64,000 bases of DNA from Pseudomonas laurylsulfatiphila (GCF_002934665.1 NZ_NIRS01000007.1:62001-126000); one strand, 5' to 3'; numbered from the stretch's first letter, positions 15,474 to 24,643 are shown. Notes: generated by a model not told the origin, from the letters alone. Numbers and translations: made by a program.

Positions 15474-15527
15474 TTGGTATTCCAAAAAATAGCACCGGAT
15501 GGCTTGGAATACCATTTGGAATACCCA
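15474..15527. repeat. Three copies of TTGGAATACC between integrase and ssrA
   Basis: Copies lie at 15474-15485 (inverted), 15504-15515 and 15516-15527; the last two are directly adjacent at 12-bp period. They sit just upstream of the integrase start, in the attachment region. Integrase arm sites or sites for an excision factor are the likely reading; this is inference from position. Confidence 0.6.
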
Positions 15528-15600
15528 AACGGCTGGAACTCAAAAAACCTCTGCGGAGCCCAGTAGCGCTTAAACCCTTGATTTTGCTGGATTTCAGGCA

Positions 15601-15630
15601 CAAAAAAAGACGTCCGTGGACGTCTTTAGA
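15601..15630 (-). terminator. Intrinsic terminator of ssrA
   Basis: Read on the minus strand, AAAGACGTC-CACG-GACGTCTTT is followed by a run of T, nine bases beyond the ssrA 3' end. Island DNA begins at or inside this region, so the terminator could belong to the island copy. Confidence 0.85.
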
Positions 15631-15638
15631 TGATGAAG

Positions 15639-16032
15639 TGGTGGAGCCGGGGGGATTTGAACCCCCGTCCGCCAGTACTCCGCTGTCGGTACTACATGCG
15701 TAGCCGTGTCTATTAAGTTAACCCTCAGCGACCCGACGGGCAGGGTGCTTTGGGCGAGTTGTGTAAGTTTTAGCCGCTTCGTCCACAACGTACTGCACGG
15801 CGATTCTGTTCTATATGACAATCACTTTGGGTTTACAGACATCCCCTGATGATTGCTGGACCCGAAGGTACCAGGAGGGAAGGGCTAAGGCTGCTTACGC
15901 AGCGAGAGCGTATTCCCCGTAGGTTTCGTCATTGGCAACTATAAGAAGTTGCAACAGTGGATTTACGAGTTCTGTTACCAACTCGGCATGCACCTAAAGT
16001 TTCGCAACCGGCGTCGAATCCTAAACGGCCCC
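15639..16032 (-). ncRNA. ssrA: Transfer-messenger RNA (tmRNA)
   Basis: The RNA starts GGGGCCG at 16032 and ends with an encoded CCA at 15639 (394 nt). The two ends form the tRNA-like part, including TTCAAATCCCC on the minus strand. The tag frame at 15936-15895 reads ANDETYGEYALAA then TAA. tmRNA rescues stalled ribosomes together with SmpB, whose gene is at 25792-26274. The 3' end is the likely attachment site of the island to the left. Confidence 0.98.
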
Positions 16033-16126
16033 GAGCCTGGTGCTCTGTGAATCAAGTGAGCAACAAGCCTGTACAGTGTACGTCAACGCGACTCAGAAGG
16101 CCAACCCGAAGGTAGGCCACCACACA

Positions 16127-16405
16127 TCATGGGTTGGGCTCGTTGCGCTGTTTGTCAGCGAGTGCCAATGCCTGGGTGGCTTCGGTGACGCATTTTGTGT
16201 CGTCTCCGGAGGCTTGTGAGGCTTCGGCGCTGGACATCAGTCTCTTGATCTCCATTGCAGTGTTTCCGGAGGTCGCCGGCAGCGCATTCACTTTGCCTTT
16301 GAGCTCTTGCAGCTTGCTCGTGCAAAGGTTGTTGTCCGCAGCAAATGCAGGAGAGGCCAACATTGCAGCGGAAATGAACAGACCAGCGAGTGTGGTGCGC
16401 TTCAT
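16127..16405 (-). CDS. Small exported protein, sister of the 16579-16854 product
   Basis: The 92-residue product begins with a signal peptide ('LAGLFISAAMLASPAFA', cleavage after about residue 22), so it is probably periplasmic. The mature part is helical with cysteines at 28 and 72. The neighbouring upstream gene encodes a clear relative with cysteines at the same positions, so a disulfide is likely. The start at 16405 has AAGGTG at good spacing, rather than GTG at 16414. No named family is recognised and the function is unknown. Confidence 0.85.
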   Translation of the reverse strand: MKRTTLAGLFISAAMLASPAFAADNNLCTSKLQELKGKVNALPATSGNTAMEIKRLMSSAEASQASGDDTKCVTEATQALALADKQRNEPNP

Positions 16406-16537
16406 GGGTATCACCTTGAACGGATGGGGCCTACCTCAAAGACTACGATTCAACGCAAGAATTCGGTTTTTTCAGACAACGTGTCGAGCTTTTCCCGCGA
16501 TGCGGGCGGTTACACATTCCCAGACCCCGGATGCAAA

Positions 16538-16563
16538 AAAACCCGCCGTTGGCGGGTTTTGTT
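16538..16563. terminator. Terminator between the two small exported-protein genes
   Basis: AAAACCCGCC-GTT-GGCGGGTTTT with T-rich flanks on both strands. It ends transcription of the 16579-16854 gene and separates it from its sister, so each gene probably has its own promoter. Confidence 0.9.
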
Positions 16564-16578
16564 TTGCTTCGTATCGGA

Positions 16579-16854
16579 TTACTTCCCGCCTTTTTTCGCG
16601 TCGGTGAGGGCCTTGATGACGTCGTTGGTCTCGGCGATGCAATCATCAGTGCCCTGCTTGGTGCCTTTTGCATGGTCAGCTTCGGCTTGCTCGACGGAGG
16701 CTTTCACCTGGTCAGTCATTTCCGGAGGAATCTGTGCCTTTGCGTTTTCGATGGTTTGCAGATTGACCGCGCACTGATCTTTTTCGGCGGCAAACGAGGG
16801 GGAGGCGAGCATAGAGGCAGTAATAAACAAACCTAACAGCACAGAACGATTCAT
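16579..16854 (-). CDS. Small exported protein, sister of the 16127-16405 product
   Basis: The 91-residue product has a signal peptide 'LLGLFITASMLASPSFA' almost matching its sister's. The mature region is acidic and helical, with cysteines at 28 and 72 exactly as in the sister, and a lysine/glycine tail. A GGAG ribosome site precedes the ATG. The pair looks like a tandem duplication that has diverged strongly outside the signal peptide and cysteines. Function unknown. Confidence 0.87.
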   Translation of the reverse strand: MNRSVLLGLFITASMLASPSFAAEKDQCAVNLQTIENAKAQIPPEMTDQVKASVEQAEADHAKGTKQGTDDCIAETNDVIKALTDAKKGGK

Positions 16855-16921
16855 GTGTATCTCCTTGAGCTGAAGGGCCAGGCATTGCTGGCCATCAAAT
16901 CGAGCTACCGAGTGTTGGGAG

Positions 16922-16941
16922 AGTCCCGCATTGGCGGGACT
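16922..16941. repeat. Hairpin between the small exported-protein genes and dld
   Basis: AGTCCCGC-ATTG-GCGGGACT is an 8-bp perfect stem in the 189-bp gap upstream of the 91-residue gene and downstream of dld. No T-run follows on either strand. Confidence 0.5.
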
Positions 16942-17043
16942 TGATCAGTGGACTGCGGTGGCACCTCAGGGTTCTGTTTTTTACTGTGGAGCTATCGATT
17001 CCGGCAAGTAGGTACATCTATGCACCTTCCTTGGGTCCTGCTA

Positions 17044-19854
17044 TCAGGGCACCCTAGCCTGGGTAACGCGGTCCACCAGATAGACTAGACCGTGGTAATC
17101 AATGCCGCCATGTTGCGTCAAACCGATCTCACAGGTGCGGCTGGTGGAGATGCCTTCGCTGCATTGTTGCACCGCGTCCTTGAGGGTGCGCAGCGAATGG
17201 GCATTCAACTGCGGCGTGGTGAAGCCCTTGTCGCCGGCGAAGCCGCAGCAGTGAATGCCTTCGGGAATGACCACGTTTTTGCTGCATTTGCGCGCCAGAT
17301 CGATCAGCGCCTGACTTTCGCCGAGGTGCTGAGTGCTGCAGGTGACGTGCACTGCAATCGGCGCTTCCTGCGGTGTGAAGTCGAGGCGATCCATCAGGTG
17401 CGTGCGGATGAAACGCACCGGGTCGTAGAGGTCCAGTCGAACGTCGCCAAGGTCTTGAGTGAGCCGTAACGTACAGGGACTGGTGTCGCAATAAATCGGG
17501 TCCAGCCCGCCGCGACTGGCATGCAGCAAGGCGCCGATCAGTTCCTGGCGTTTGTGTTCGGCTTGTTCGGCGTAGCCTTTGGAGGCGAATGGCTGGCCGC
17601 AGCAGAGGTTGTCCAGATTGTCCGGGAAGACCACCTGGTAACCGGCCTTTTCCAGCAGTCCGCGGGTTTTGTCGTACAACGACACCTGCTCTTTATCCCC
17701 CGCCGCTGGCCCCATGACCCGCGACACACACGCCGCCAGGTACACCACCCGAGGGCGTTCGTCCGACACGGCAGGACTGAAGCGGATGGCTTTTTCCGGC
17801 TGCGGCATGGCGTTGGTCCATTGCGGGACCTGACCTTTGGACAGCTTCGTCAGCGTCGCCGAGAGTTTTGCCAGGCGTGGCGCGCCCAACAACATCCGTG
17901 CGCCATTGGCGACGTGCAGGGTGAATCGCGCCCCTTGTAGCGCCGTGGCGAAATTTCCTTCAAGCCAGTTGGCGGTTTTCGTATGGGTTGCCGTGCGGCT
18001 ACGGAGTTTTTTCACCAGCTCGCCGGTGTTGATGCCGACCGGGCAACGTTGCGCGCACAGGCCGGTGGCGGCGCAGGTGTCGATGCCTTGGTACTCGTAC
18101 GCGGCTTCGAGTTCGGTGGTATCGATGCCGGCGCGTTTTTTCGCCTGAATATCGCGCCAGATCACGATGCGTTGGCGTGGGCTCAGGGTCAGGCCTTTCG
18201 ATGGGCAGACCGGTTCGCAGAAGCCGCATTCGATGCACTTGTCCACAATCTCGTCGGCGGCCGGCAAGGGCTTGAGGTGCTTGAGGTGGATCTGCGGATC
18301 TTCGCTGAGCACCACGTCCGGGTTGAGAATCCCGTTGGGATCGAGCAGGCGCTTGAGTTGCCACATCAACTGGTAGGCATCGCTGCCCCATTCCAGCTCG
18401 ACGAACGGCGCCATGTTGCGTCCGGTACCGTGTTCGGCTTTCAGCGAACCGCCGAACTCCACTGCCACCAGTTGCGCCACGTCGTCCATGAACGCCTGAT
18501 AGCGTGCGACTTCTTCCTTGTTGTTGAAGCCTTGGGTGAAGACGAAGTGCAGATTGCCTTCCAGTGCGTGTCCGAAAAGGATCGCTTCATCGTAGTGATG
18601 TTTGTCGAACAGTTCGATAAGACGATTGACGCCGATGGCCAGTTGTTCGACCGGGAAGGTGACGTCTTCGATGATCACCGTGGTGCCGGTCTTGCGCACC
18701 GCGCCGACGGCGGGGAAGGTGTCTTTGCGGATGGCCCAGAGACGGGCGTTTTCCCGTGGGTCCTCCGTGAAGTCGACCTGCTTTTCCACTTGGAACGCCT
18801 GCAGCGACGCCATGATCTGCGCCAGTTGTTCATGCAGCAGGGCGGACGACGCTGCGCGGGATTCGATCAGCAAGGCGCAGGCATTGTTCGACAGATGCTG
18901 TACGAAAGGCGGCATGCCGGGTTTGTCCTGCACTGAGCGCAGGCTGCGCCGGTCCAGCAGTTCCACGGCCGACACCGGTTGGCTTTTCAGTACGGTGACC
19001 GCGTTGCAGCAGGTCTCTACATCCGGGAAAACAATCAGGGCCGAGGCCTTGTTCGGGTGATCGATCACCGTGTCGTAGGTCACTGCACTGATGAACCCGA
19101 GCGTGCCCTCTGAGCCCACCAGCAAGTGGCTCAAGATATCCACAGGCTCGTCGAAATCCACTAGGGCATTGAGCGACAGGCCGGTGGTATTTTTCAGACG
19201 GTATTTGTGGCGGATTCTCGCAGCCAGATCAGCGTTGGCGCGGGTCTCGCGACCCAGCGTCGCCAGGCGCTCCAGCAGCGCGGCATGGCTTTGGCGAAAC
19301 GCCGCGACGCTGGCGGCATCTTCAGTGTCGAGACGACTGCCGTCGGCCAGCACCAGACGGATGCCGGCCAAAGTGTGATAGGTGTTTTGTGCCGTGCCGC
19401 AGCACATGCCGCTGGCATTGTTGGCGACGATCCCGCCGATCTTGCAGGCATTGATCGAGGCCGGGTCCGGGCCGATCTTGCGTCCGAACGGCGCCAGCCA
19501 GGCGTTGGCCTGGGCGCCGATCACACCCGGTTGCAGGCGGATTTGCGTGCCCTGGTCGCGGATCTCGCGCGCGTTCCAGTTGTCCCCCAGCACGATCAGC
19601 ACCGAGTCGCTGATCGCCTGGCCGGACAAACTGGTACCGGCGGCGCGGAAGGTCACCGGCACCTGATCGCGTTGCGCCAATTGCAGCAGCGCCACGACTT
19701 CGTCTTCGGACTCGACGCGGATCACCAGTTGCGGAATCAATCGATAGAAACTGGCATCGGTGCCGAAGGCCAGGGTCGACAGCGGGTCGTCGAAACGTCG
19801 CTCTTGTGGAATCAGTTGCTGTGCATCTCGCAGGAAAGCGGCCGGTAGACTCAT
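17044..19854 (-). CDS. dld: FAD/Fe-S D-lactate dehydrogenase (Dld-II type)
   Basis: This 936-residue respiratory enzyme oxidises D-lactate to pyruvate. Order of domains: FAD-binding type 4 ('VPVTFRAAGTSLSGQA', 'GGIVANNASGMCCG'), FAD-oxidase C-terminal domain ('EGNLHFVFTQG', 'AEHGTGRNMAP'), two 4Fe-4S clusters ('CIECGFCEPVCP' and 'CAATGLCAQRCPVG'), then two cysteine-rich CCG repeats ('NLDNLCCGQPF', 'IHCCGFAGDKG'). The start at 19854 overlaps the lutC stop by four bases (ATGA). An open frame continues upstream but runs through lutC. It is the last gene of the lactate operon and probably membrane-associated through its electron acceptor. Confidence 0.95.
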   Translation of the reverse strand: MSLPAAFLRDAQQLIPQERRFDDPLSTLAFGTDASFYRLIPQLVIRVESEDEVVALLQLAQRDQVPVTFRAAGTSLSGQAISDSVLIVLGDNWNAREIRDQGTQIRLQPGVIGAQANAWLAPFGRKIGPDPASINACKIGGIVANNASGMCCGTAQNTYHTLAGIRLVLADGSRLDTEDAASVAAFRQSHAALLERLATLGRETRANADLAARIRHKYRLKNTTGLSLNALVDFDEPVDILSHLLVGSEGTLGFISAVTYDTVIDHPNKASALIVFPDVETCCNAVTVLKSQPVSAVELLDRRSLRSVQDKPGMPPFVQHLSNNACALLIESRAASSALLHEQLAQIMASLQAFQVEKQVDFTEDPRENARLWAIRKDTFPAVGAVRKTGTTVIIEDVTFPVEQLAIGVNRLIELFDKHHYDEAILFGHALEGNLHFVFTQGFNNKEEVARYQAFMDDVAQLVAVEFGGSLKAEHGTGRNMAPFVELEWGSDAYQLMWQLKRLLDPNGILNPDVVLSEDPQIHLKHLKPLPAADEIVDKCIECGFCEPVCPSKGLTLSPRQRIVIWRDIQAKKRAGIDTTELEAAYEYQGIDTCAATGLCAQRCPVGINTGELVKKLRSRTATHTKTANWLEGNFATALQGARFTLHVANGARMLLGAPRLAKLSATLTKLSKGQVPQWTNAMPQPEKAIRFSPAVSDERPRVVYLAACVSRVMGPAAGDKEQVSLYDKTRGLLEKAGYQVVFPDNLDNLCCGQPFASKGYAEQAEHKRQELIGALLHASRGGLDPIYCDTSPCTLRLTQDLGDVRLDLYDPVRFIRTHLMDRLDFTPQEAPIAVHVTCSTQHLGESQALIDLARKCSKNVVIPEGIHCCGFAGDKGFTTPQLNAHSLRTLKDAVQQCSEGISTSRTCEIGLTQHGGIDYHGLVYLVDRVTQARVP

Positions 19855-20522
19855 TGGTCCTCCAGGATCAACACCACCAGGTCTTTCGGGCCGTGGGCGC
19901 CGTACGCCAGCACTTGTTCGATGTCGGCGGTCTTCGACGGGCCGGACACCAGCAACGCATTGGTCGGCATGCCCTGGGCCCATTCGAACTCCTGTTGCAC
20001 CTGATAGAAGTTGTCGCGGATTTCGCTGGCCTTGAGCAGGGCGAAATGCACCGGTGGCGCTAGGCTCATCAAGCGCGGTTCTTCCCGGGTCGGCCAGATG
20101 ATCAGGCTGCCGGTTGCCGCGATGGCACCGAGGCTGCCGGTCAGGCTCGCCGGGGTGTCGTTGAACAGCTCGGCTTTCCATTCTTCGACCGGGCGGTCGT
20201 AGGCCTTGAGCGTCGGCAGATCGGGATTATTCGCCCAATGCTGTGTGATGCGTTGACCGTGGGGCGTTGTCGGTGCGATCAGCAGGCTTGGCAACTGGCG
20301 ATCCCGCAGCAATTGCGCTAACAGCACCGGCCACTCTTCGCCGGATGTCAGGTGGATTTCCGTGTGTACCGCTTCCATCAGTTTGCGCAGCTGTGGAATG
20401 CGTTGCTCTGGCGCGTAGGAGTAAGGCTGGGTCACCAGATCGACATCAAAGTTGTCGGCCACCGGCGTGGTGCCTGTCAGACTTTTACGCAGTTTGGCGA
20501 GGATATTTTGCTTGGCGCTCAT
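19851..20522 (-). CDS. lutC: L-lactate utilisation protein C (LUD domain)
   Basis: The 223-residue LUD-domain protein is the small subunit of the LutABC (LldEFG) iron-sulfur L-lactate oxidase. It shows the family's central 'GSLGAIAATGSLIIWPTRE' and the C-terminal 'GPSKTADIEQVLAYGAHGPK'. Its start shares one base with the lutB stop (TGATG), and its stop overlaps dld by four bases, so the proteins are made in step. The start has no competing site. Confidence 0.95.
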   Translation of the reverse strand: MSAKQNILAKLRKSLTGTTPVADNFDVDLVTQPYSYAPEQRIPQLRKLMEAVHTEIHLTSGEEWPVLLAQLLRDRQLPSLLIAPTTPHGQRITQHWANNPDLPTLKAYDRPVEEWKAELFNDTPASLTGSLGAIAATGSLIIWPTREEPRLMSLAPPVHFALLKASEIRDNFYQVQQEFEWAQGMPTNALLVSGPSKTADIEQVLAYGAHGPKDLVVLILEDQ

Positions 20523-21976
20523 CAGCGGTCTCCCTGTTTGGCCAAATGCTCGCGGGCCATGTCATGCAGTGAGCGGGCGGCGGGTTTCGGTGCGCTGTGG
20601 TTTTGCGTCCACGGGCCGACATTGCTCGGCGTGAGGGCGCGCAAACGGGTGGCGAAGAAGCCGAACAGGCGATACAGCGTCGGCGAACTGTTGAGCTTCG
20701 CCCAGGCGTTCCAGAGGAACCGCTCCTTGCGCGAATACTTGCTGCCCTGGCCACGCATCACTTGATGGGGGCTGTCCGGGGCCTTGACGTTTTCTTCGCG
20801 CAGGCGCCGCAGCAACGCAGGGATCGGGATTTTCACCGGACACACTTCGCCGCAGGCACCGCACAGCGAAGACGCGCTCGGGTGATCCGGGACTTTCGCC
20901 AGGCCGACCATGTGCGGGGTGACGATTTTTCCGATAGGGCCGGGGTAAACCTCCCCATAGGCATGGCCGCCGATTCGGGTATACACCGGGCAATGATTCA
21001 TACAGGCACCGCAGCGGATGCAGTTCAGGGTCTGGCGCAATTCACTGTCGGCAAAGGCCTGGCTACGACCATTGTCGAGCAGTACCAGATGCACTTCCTG
21101 CGGGCCGTCGAGTTCATGTTCCTTGCGCGGGCCGGAGATCATGTTGACGTAGGTCGTGATCGGGATGCCCAGGGCCGAGCGGGTCAGCAGCGACAGCAGC
21201 GGTACCACGTCGCGCAGGTTTTCCACGACTTTTTCGATGCCGGTAACGGCGATGTGCACAGGCGGTACGGTGGTGGTCATGCGCCCGTTGCCTTCGTTTT
21301 CCACCAGCAGCAGGGTGCCGGTTTCGGCCACGGCGAAGTTGACGCCGGAAACGCCGATGTCCGCTTCGAAGAATTTCTGCCGCAAGACCTTGCGACCGAT
21401 CTGAATGAGTTGGTCAACGTCCTTGGTGTATTCCACCCCAAGTTTGTCGTGGAACAAGGACGCGACCTGACCGGCATTCTTGTGGATCGCCGGCATGATT
21501 ATGTGTGAAGGCTTCTCGTGGTCGAGCTGGACGATGTACTCGCCCATGTCCGATTCCAGGCATTCAATGCCCCGGTCAGCCAGGAAATGGTTCATCTCCA
21601 TCTCTTCACTGACCATCGATTTGCCCTTGATCACTTGCCGCCCCTCGTGAGCGCGGATGATCGAGAGGACGATGCCATTGGCCTCGTCCACCGTTTCCGC
21701 CCAGTGCACTGTCACACCGTTGCGGGTCAGGTTCTGTTCCAGTTGCTCGAGCAGGTCGGGCAACTTGGAGAGCGCGCGAGCACGGATTGCATTGCCCAGT
21801 GCGCGCAAGTGTTCTCTTTCGTGGGCATCGCTGAACGCCGCTGCCCGTTTGGTCATCAGTGAATCCATCGCCTTGCGAAAGTTGCCTCGCAATTGCGCGT
21901 CACCCAGCGCGTTGTGGGCGCGGGTGCGGAAATCTTCTTCTACGGCAACCGTAGGAATAATCGTGGAGGTGCTCAT
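20522..21976 (-). CDS. lutB: L-lactate utilisation protein B, iron-sulfur subunit
   Basis: The 484-residue protein has a LUD domain followed by a ferredoxin-like part with two clusters, 'CIRCGACMNHCPVY' and 'CGACGEVCPVKIPI'. This is the electron-carrying core of the LutABC complex that turns L-lactate into pyruvate. ATG 21976 overlaps the lutA stop by four bases. The longer frame to 22081 runs into lutA and is rejected. Confidence 0.96.
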   Translation of the reverse strand: MSTSTIIPTVAVEEDFRTRAHNALGDAQLRGNFRKAMDSLMTKRAAAFSDAHEREHLRALGNAIRARALSKLPDLLEQLEQNLTRNGVTVHWAETVDEANGIVLSIIRAHEGRQVIKGKSMVSEEMEMNHFLADRGIECLESDMGEYIVQLDHEKPSHIIMPAIHKNAGQVASLFHDKLGVEYTKDVDQLIQIGRKVLRQKFFEADIGVSGVNFAVAETGTLLLVENEGNGRMTTTVPPVHIAVTGIEKVVENLRDVVPLLSLLTRSALGIPITTYVNMISGPRKEHELDGPQEVHLVLLDNGRSQAFADSELRQTLNCIRCGACMNHCPVYTRIGGHAYGEVYPGPIGKIVTPHMVGLAKVPDHPSASSLCGACGEVCPVKIPIPALLRRLREENVKAPDSPHQVMRGQGSKYSRKERFLWNAWAKLNSSPTLYRLFGFFATRLRALTPSNVGPWTQNHSAPKPAARSLHDMAREHLAKQGDR

Positions 21977-22797
21977 CGGGCACCTCCGGTACGCTGCCAG
22001 AGGAAGCTGGCCAGATGCTGACCGCGCAGCGCTTCCTGCTGTTTTTCCAATGAGCCGTTGATGTTCATCAGGCAGCCGCAATCGGCACTCAATACCTTGT
22101 GCGCGCCGGATTCCTTCAACGCCCGGGTCTTGTCAGCCACCATCGCGCCGGAAATGTCTGGCATACGGACGCTGAATGTTCCGCCAAAGCCACAGCACTC
22201 ACTTTCGTGATCGTGATTGACCCGCTCCACATTGCTCAATTGCGACAACAATTCGCGGCCGTGCAGGTGGGTGTTCATTTCGCGGCGTGCCGAACACGAA
22301 GTGTGCAGCGCCACTTTCACCGGCTCGCCGCTGTCCTCGAACTGCACCTTGCAGACAAACAACAGGAACTCGGCCAGCTCAAAGGTTCTGGCTGCCAGGG
22401 CCTGAACCTGTTTCAACGTGTGCGGCTCGTCCTTGAACAAGTCGGCATAGTGTTCGCGCAACATCCCGGCGCAAGAGCCCGACGGCACCACCACCGGATA
22501 ATCCCCGGCAAACAACGCCAGTTGTGAGCGCGCCACGGTCCGTGCCTGTTCGGTGTAACCCGAGGTGTAGGCCGGTTGTCCGCAGCAGCTTTGCCCTTGC
22601 GGGTACTCGACACGAATGCCTTCGCGTTCCAGCAGGTGGATCGCATCCATCCCGGCTTCGGGATAGAACAAATCGACCACGCAGGTCCCGAACAGGTAGA
22701 CCCGTGACGGTTTCTCGCTGGGGTATTGCCGAGGCTCGGGCAGTGGCGGGGCGACACGGGTCGCATTCGGCACAGCGTTGTAAAAAAGCTCGCTCAT
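21973..22797 (-). CDS. lutA: L-lactate utilisation protein A (CCG-domain protein)
   Basis: The 274-residue protein carries two cysteine-rich CCG modules: 'CVVDLFYPEAG' with 'SCCGQPAYTSGY', and 'HTSCSARREM' with 'SECCGFGGTF'. These are the marks of LutA/LldE, the third part of the L-lactate oxidase. It is first of the four tightly overlapping genes lutA-lutB-lutC-dld. A 151-bp gap with a strong hairpin separates it from lldP. The N-terminal 24 residues are variable, and a slightly later start cannot be excluded. Confidence 0.94.
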   Translation of the reverse strand: MSELFYNAVPNATRVAPPLPEPRQYPSEKPSRVYLFGTCVVDLFYPEAGMDAIHLLEREGIRVEYPQGQSCCGQPAYTSGYTEQARTVARSQLALFAGDYPVVVPSGSCAGMLREHYADLFKDEPHTLKQVQALAARTFELAEFLLFVCKVQFEDSGEPVKVALHTSCSARREMNTHLHGRELLSQLSNVERVNHDHESECCGFGGTFSVRMPDISGAMVADKTRALKESGAHKVLSADCGCLMNINGSLEKQQEALRGQHLASFLWQRTGGAR

Positions 22798-22897
22798 CAG
22801 GCGTGTCTCCGGGTGGTCCCGGTTATTCGTCTGTTGAGGCCGCTGAATATAGAGTCGGAAGCTTTCAGCAGCCTTACAGACCGGGGTGTGAATTGCG

Positions 22898-22922
22898 GAC
22901 GCCGGGGGCGTGGCCCGGCGTC
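22898..22922. terminator. Hairpin between lldP and lutA
   Basis: GACGCCGGG/CCCGGCGTC with a 7-base loop. On the minus strand no T-run follows, so it is more likely an mRNA stabiliser or partial terminator that sets different levels for the permease and the enzymes. On the plus strand it is followed by GGTTTTT. Confidence 0.55.
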
Positions 22923-22948
22923 GGTTTTTACCGTTTTACTTGTAGTCC

Positions 22949-24643
22949 TTAGTGCACCAGCATGCCGGTGAACCAGTAGGCCTGAGCCAGGGTGATCAAG
23001 CCGACAATCGTTGCAAAGAATAGGCTGTGCTTGAGGGTGAAGCGGAACAGATCCGATTCCTTGCCCACCAGGCCGGTCGCGGCGCAGGCCACGGCGATCG
23101 ATTGTGGCGAGATCATCTTGCCGGTCACGCCGCCGCTGGTGTTCGCCGCCACCAGCAAGGTGTCGTTGACACCGATCTGGTGCGCGGTGGTCGCTTGCAG
23201 CGAACTGAACAGGGCGTTGGACGAAGTATCGGAGCCGGTGAGGAACACGCCCAGCCAACCGAGGAACGGCGAGAAGAAGGGGAACGCCGCGCCCGTCGCC
23301 GCCAGTACCAGGGCCATGGTCGAGGACATGCCCGAGTAGTTGGTGACGAAGGCGAACGCCAGCACCATGCCGATGGACAAGATCGGCCAGCGCAGTTCGT
23401 AGAAGGTCTCTTTCAAAGTGGTAAGACCAATTTTGACGTTGATCTTCAGCACCAGCATCGAAATCAGCGCCGAGAAGAAAATCGCTGTGCCAGTGGCAGA
23501 AATCGGGTCCAGTTTGAACACTGCCGGAATAGCCGTTGGCGTAGCCACGATCGGCGCGACCTTGATCACCATCTGGTCCAGGTGCGGAATGGCGAAGTTG
23601 AACACGAAGCTGTACATCGAACCGCCGGCGGCGAACATCGCCTTGAACGGCTTCAGGGTCCAGATGGTGACCAGTACGGTCAGGATCAGGAATGGCGACC
23701 AGGCCTTGAAGATTTCCCCAAGGCTGTAGGGCGAAGCCACGGTTGTGCGCTTCTGGCCGAAACCACCGACGCTGGCGCTCACTACCGAGGCCGAGACTGC
23801 GCCGACGATGTGCTGGCCGGCGGCGCGTTTCGGTTGCCAGACCTTCAGGAACAGGGTCAGGGAGATCAGTGCGGCCAGGGCCGAGGTGATGTCCGGCAGT
23901 TCCGGGCCGATGAAGTTCGAGGTGAAGTACTGGGTCACGGCAAAGCTCAAGCCGGCCACCAGCGCTGCCGGCCAGGTTTCCCGCACGCCGCGCAGGCCGT
24001 CCATCATGAACACCAGCCAGAACGGCACGAACAGTGACAGCAGCGGCAATTGGCGGCCGGTCATGGCGCCGATCTTGAAGGCGTCGATACCGGTCACTTG
24101 CCCGGCCACGATGATCGGAATGCCGAGGGCGCCGAAGGCTACGGGTGCGGTGTTGGCGATCAGGCACAAGCCAGCGGCGTACAGCGGGTTGAAGCCCAGT
24201 CCTACAAGGAGTGCGGCGGTAATCGCCACCGGCGCGCCGAAACCGGCGGCACCTTCCAGGAATGCACCGAAGCAGAAGCCGATCAGCAGCACCTGCAGGC
24301 GTTGGTCATCGGTGATCGACAGGACCGAACTGCGGATGACTTCAAACTGGCCGCTCTTGACCGTCAGTTTGTAGAGGAACACCGCTGCCACGATGATCCA
24401 GGCAATCGGCCACAGGCCATAAGCGAAGCCATACCCGGCGGCGGCGAGCGCCATATCGACCGGCATCTGGAAAGCAAAGATCGCCACCAGGATCGACAAA
24501 GCCAGGGTGATGCTGCCGGCCACGTGCCCTTTGAGGCGGAACACGGCCAGGGCCAGGAAGAAAAACACGATGGGGATGACGGCTGCGAGTGCGGACAGGC
24601 CGAGGCTGCCGAGCGGGGTATAGAGCTGTTGCCAGGTTTGCAT
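22949..24643 (-). CDS. lldP: L-lactate permease
   Basis: The 564-residue inner-membrane protein has about a dozen hydrophobic helices and the LldP signatures 'FCFGAFLEGAAGFGAPVAI' and 'NTAPVAFGALGIPIIVAGQ'. It imports lactate with protons and feeds the LutABC and Dld enzymes encoded just downstream. It is the first gene of the operon. Expression is probably controlled by LldR through operators at 24696-24712 and 24810-24820. A third operator-like sequence lies within the gene (23419-23433). Confidence 0.96.
   Translation of the reverse strand: MQTWQQLYTPLGSLGLSALAAVIPIVFFFLALAVFRLKGHVAGSITLALSILVAIFAFQMPVDMALAAAGYGFAYGLWPIAWIIVAAVFLYKLTVKSGQFEVIRSSVLSITDDQRLQVLLIGFCFGAFLEGAAGFGAPVAITAALLVGLGFNPLYAAGLCLIANTAPVAFGALGIPIIVAGQVTGIDAFKIGAMTGRQLPLLSLFVPFWLVFMMDGLRGVRETWPAALVAGLSFAVTQYFTSNFIGPELPDITSALAALISLTLFLKVWQPKRAAGQHIVGAVSASVVSASVGGFGQKRTTVASPYSLGEIFKAWSPFLILTVLVTIWTLKPFKAMFAAGGSMYSFVFNFAIPHLDQMVIKVAPIVATPTAIPAVFKLDPISATGTAIFFSALISMLVLKINVKIGLTTLKETFYELRWPILSIGMVLAFAFVTNYSGMSSTMALVLAATGAAFPFFSPFLGWLGVFLTGSDTSSNALFSSLQATTAHQIGVNDTLLVAANTSGGVTGKMISPQSIAVACAATGLVGKESDLFRFTLKHSLFFATIVGLITLAQAYWFTGMLVH
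23419..23433. promoter_or_regulatory. LldR-type operator copy inside lldP
   Basis: TGGTAAGACCAATTT is identical over 15 bp to the main operator (24699-24713). It lies about 1.28 kb downstream of that operator, inside the codons for 'KIGLTT'. It could be a second anchoring point for repressor looping or a chance match. Confidence 0.45.

Noticed and set aside
1..15600. Second copy of the ssrA 3' end (far attachment site)
   Set aside because: Looked for the TGGAGCCGGGGGGATTTGAA stretch by eye in the island and did not find it; it should lie left of the window.
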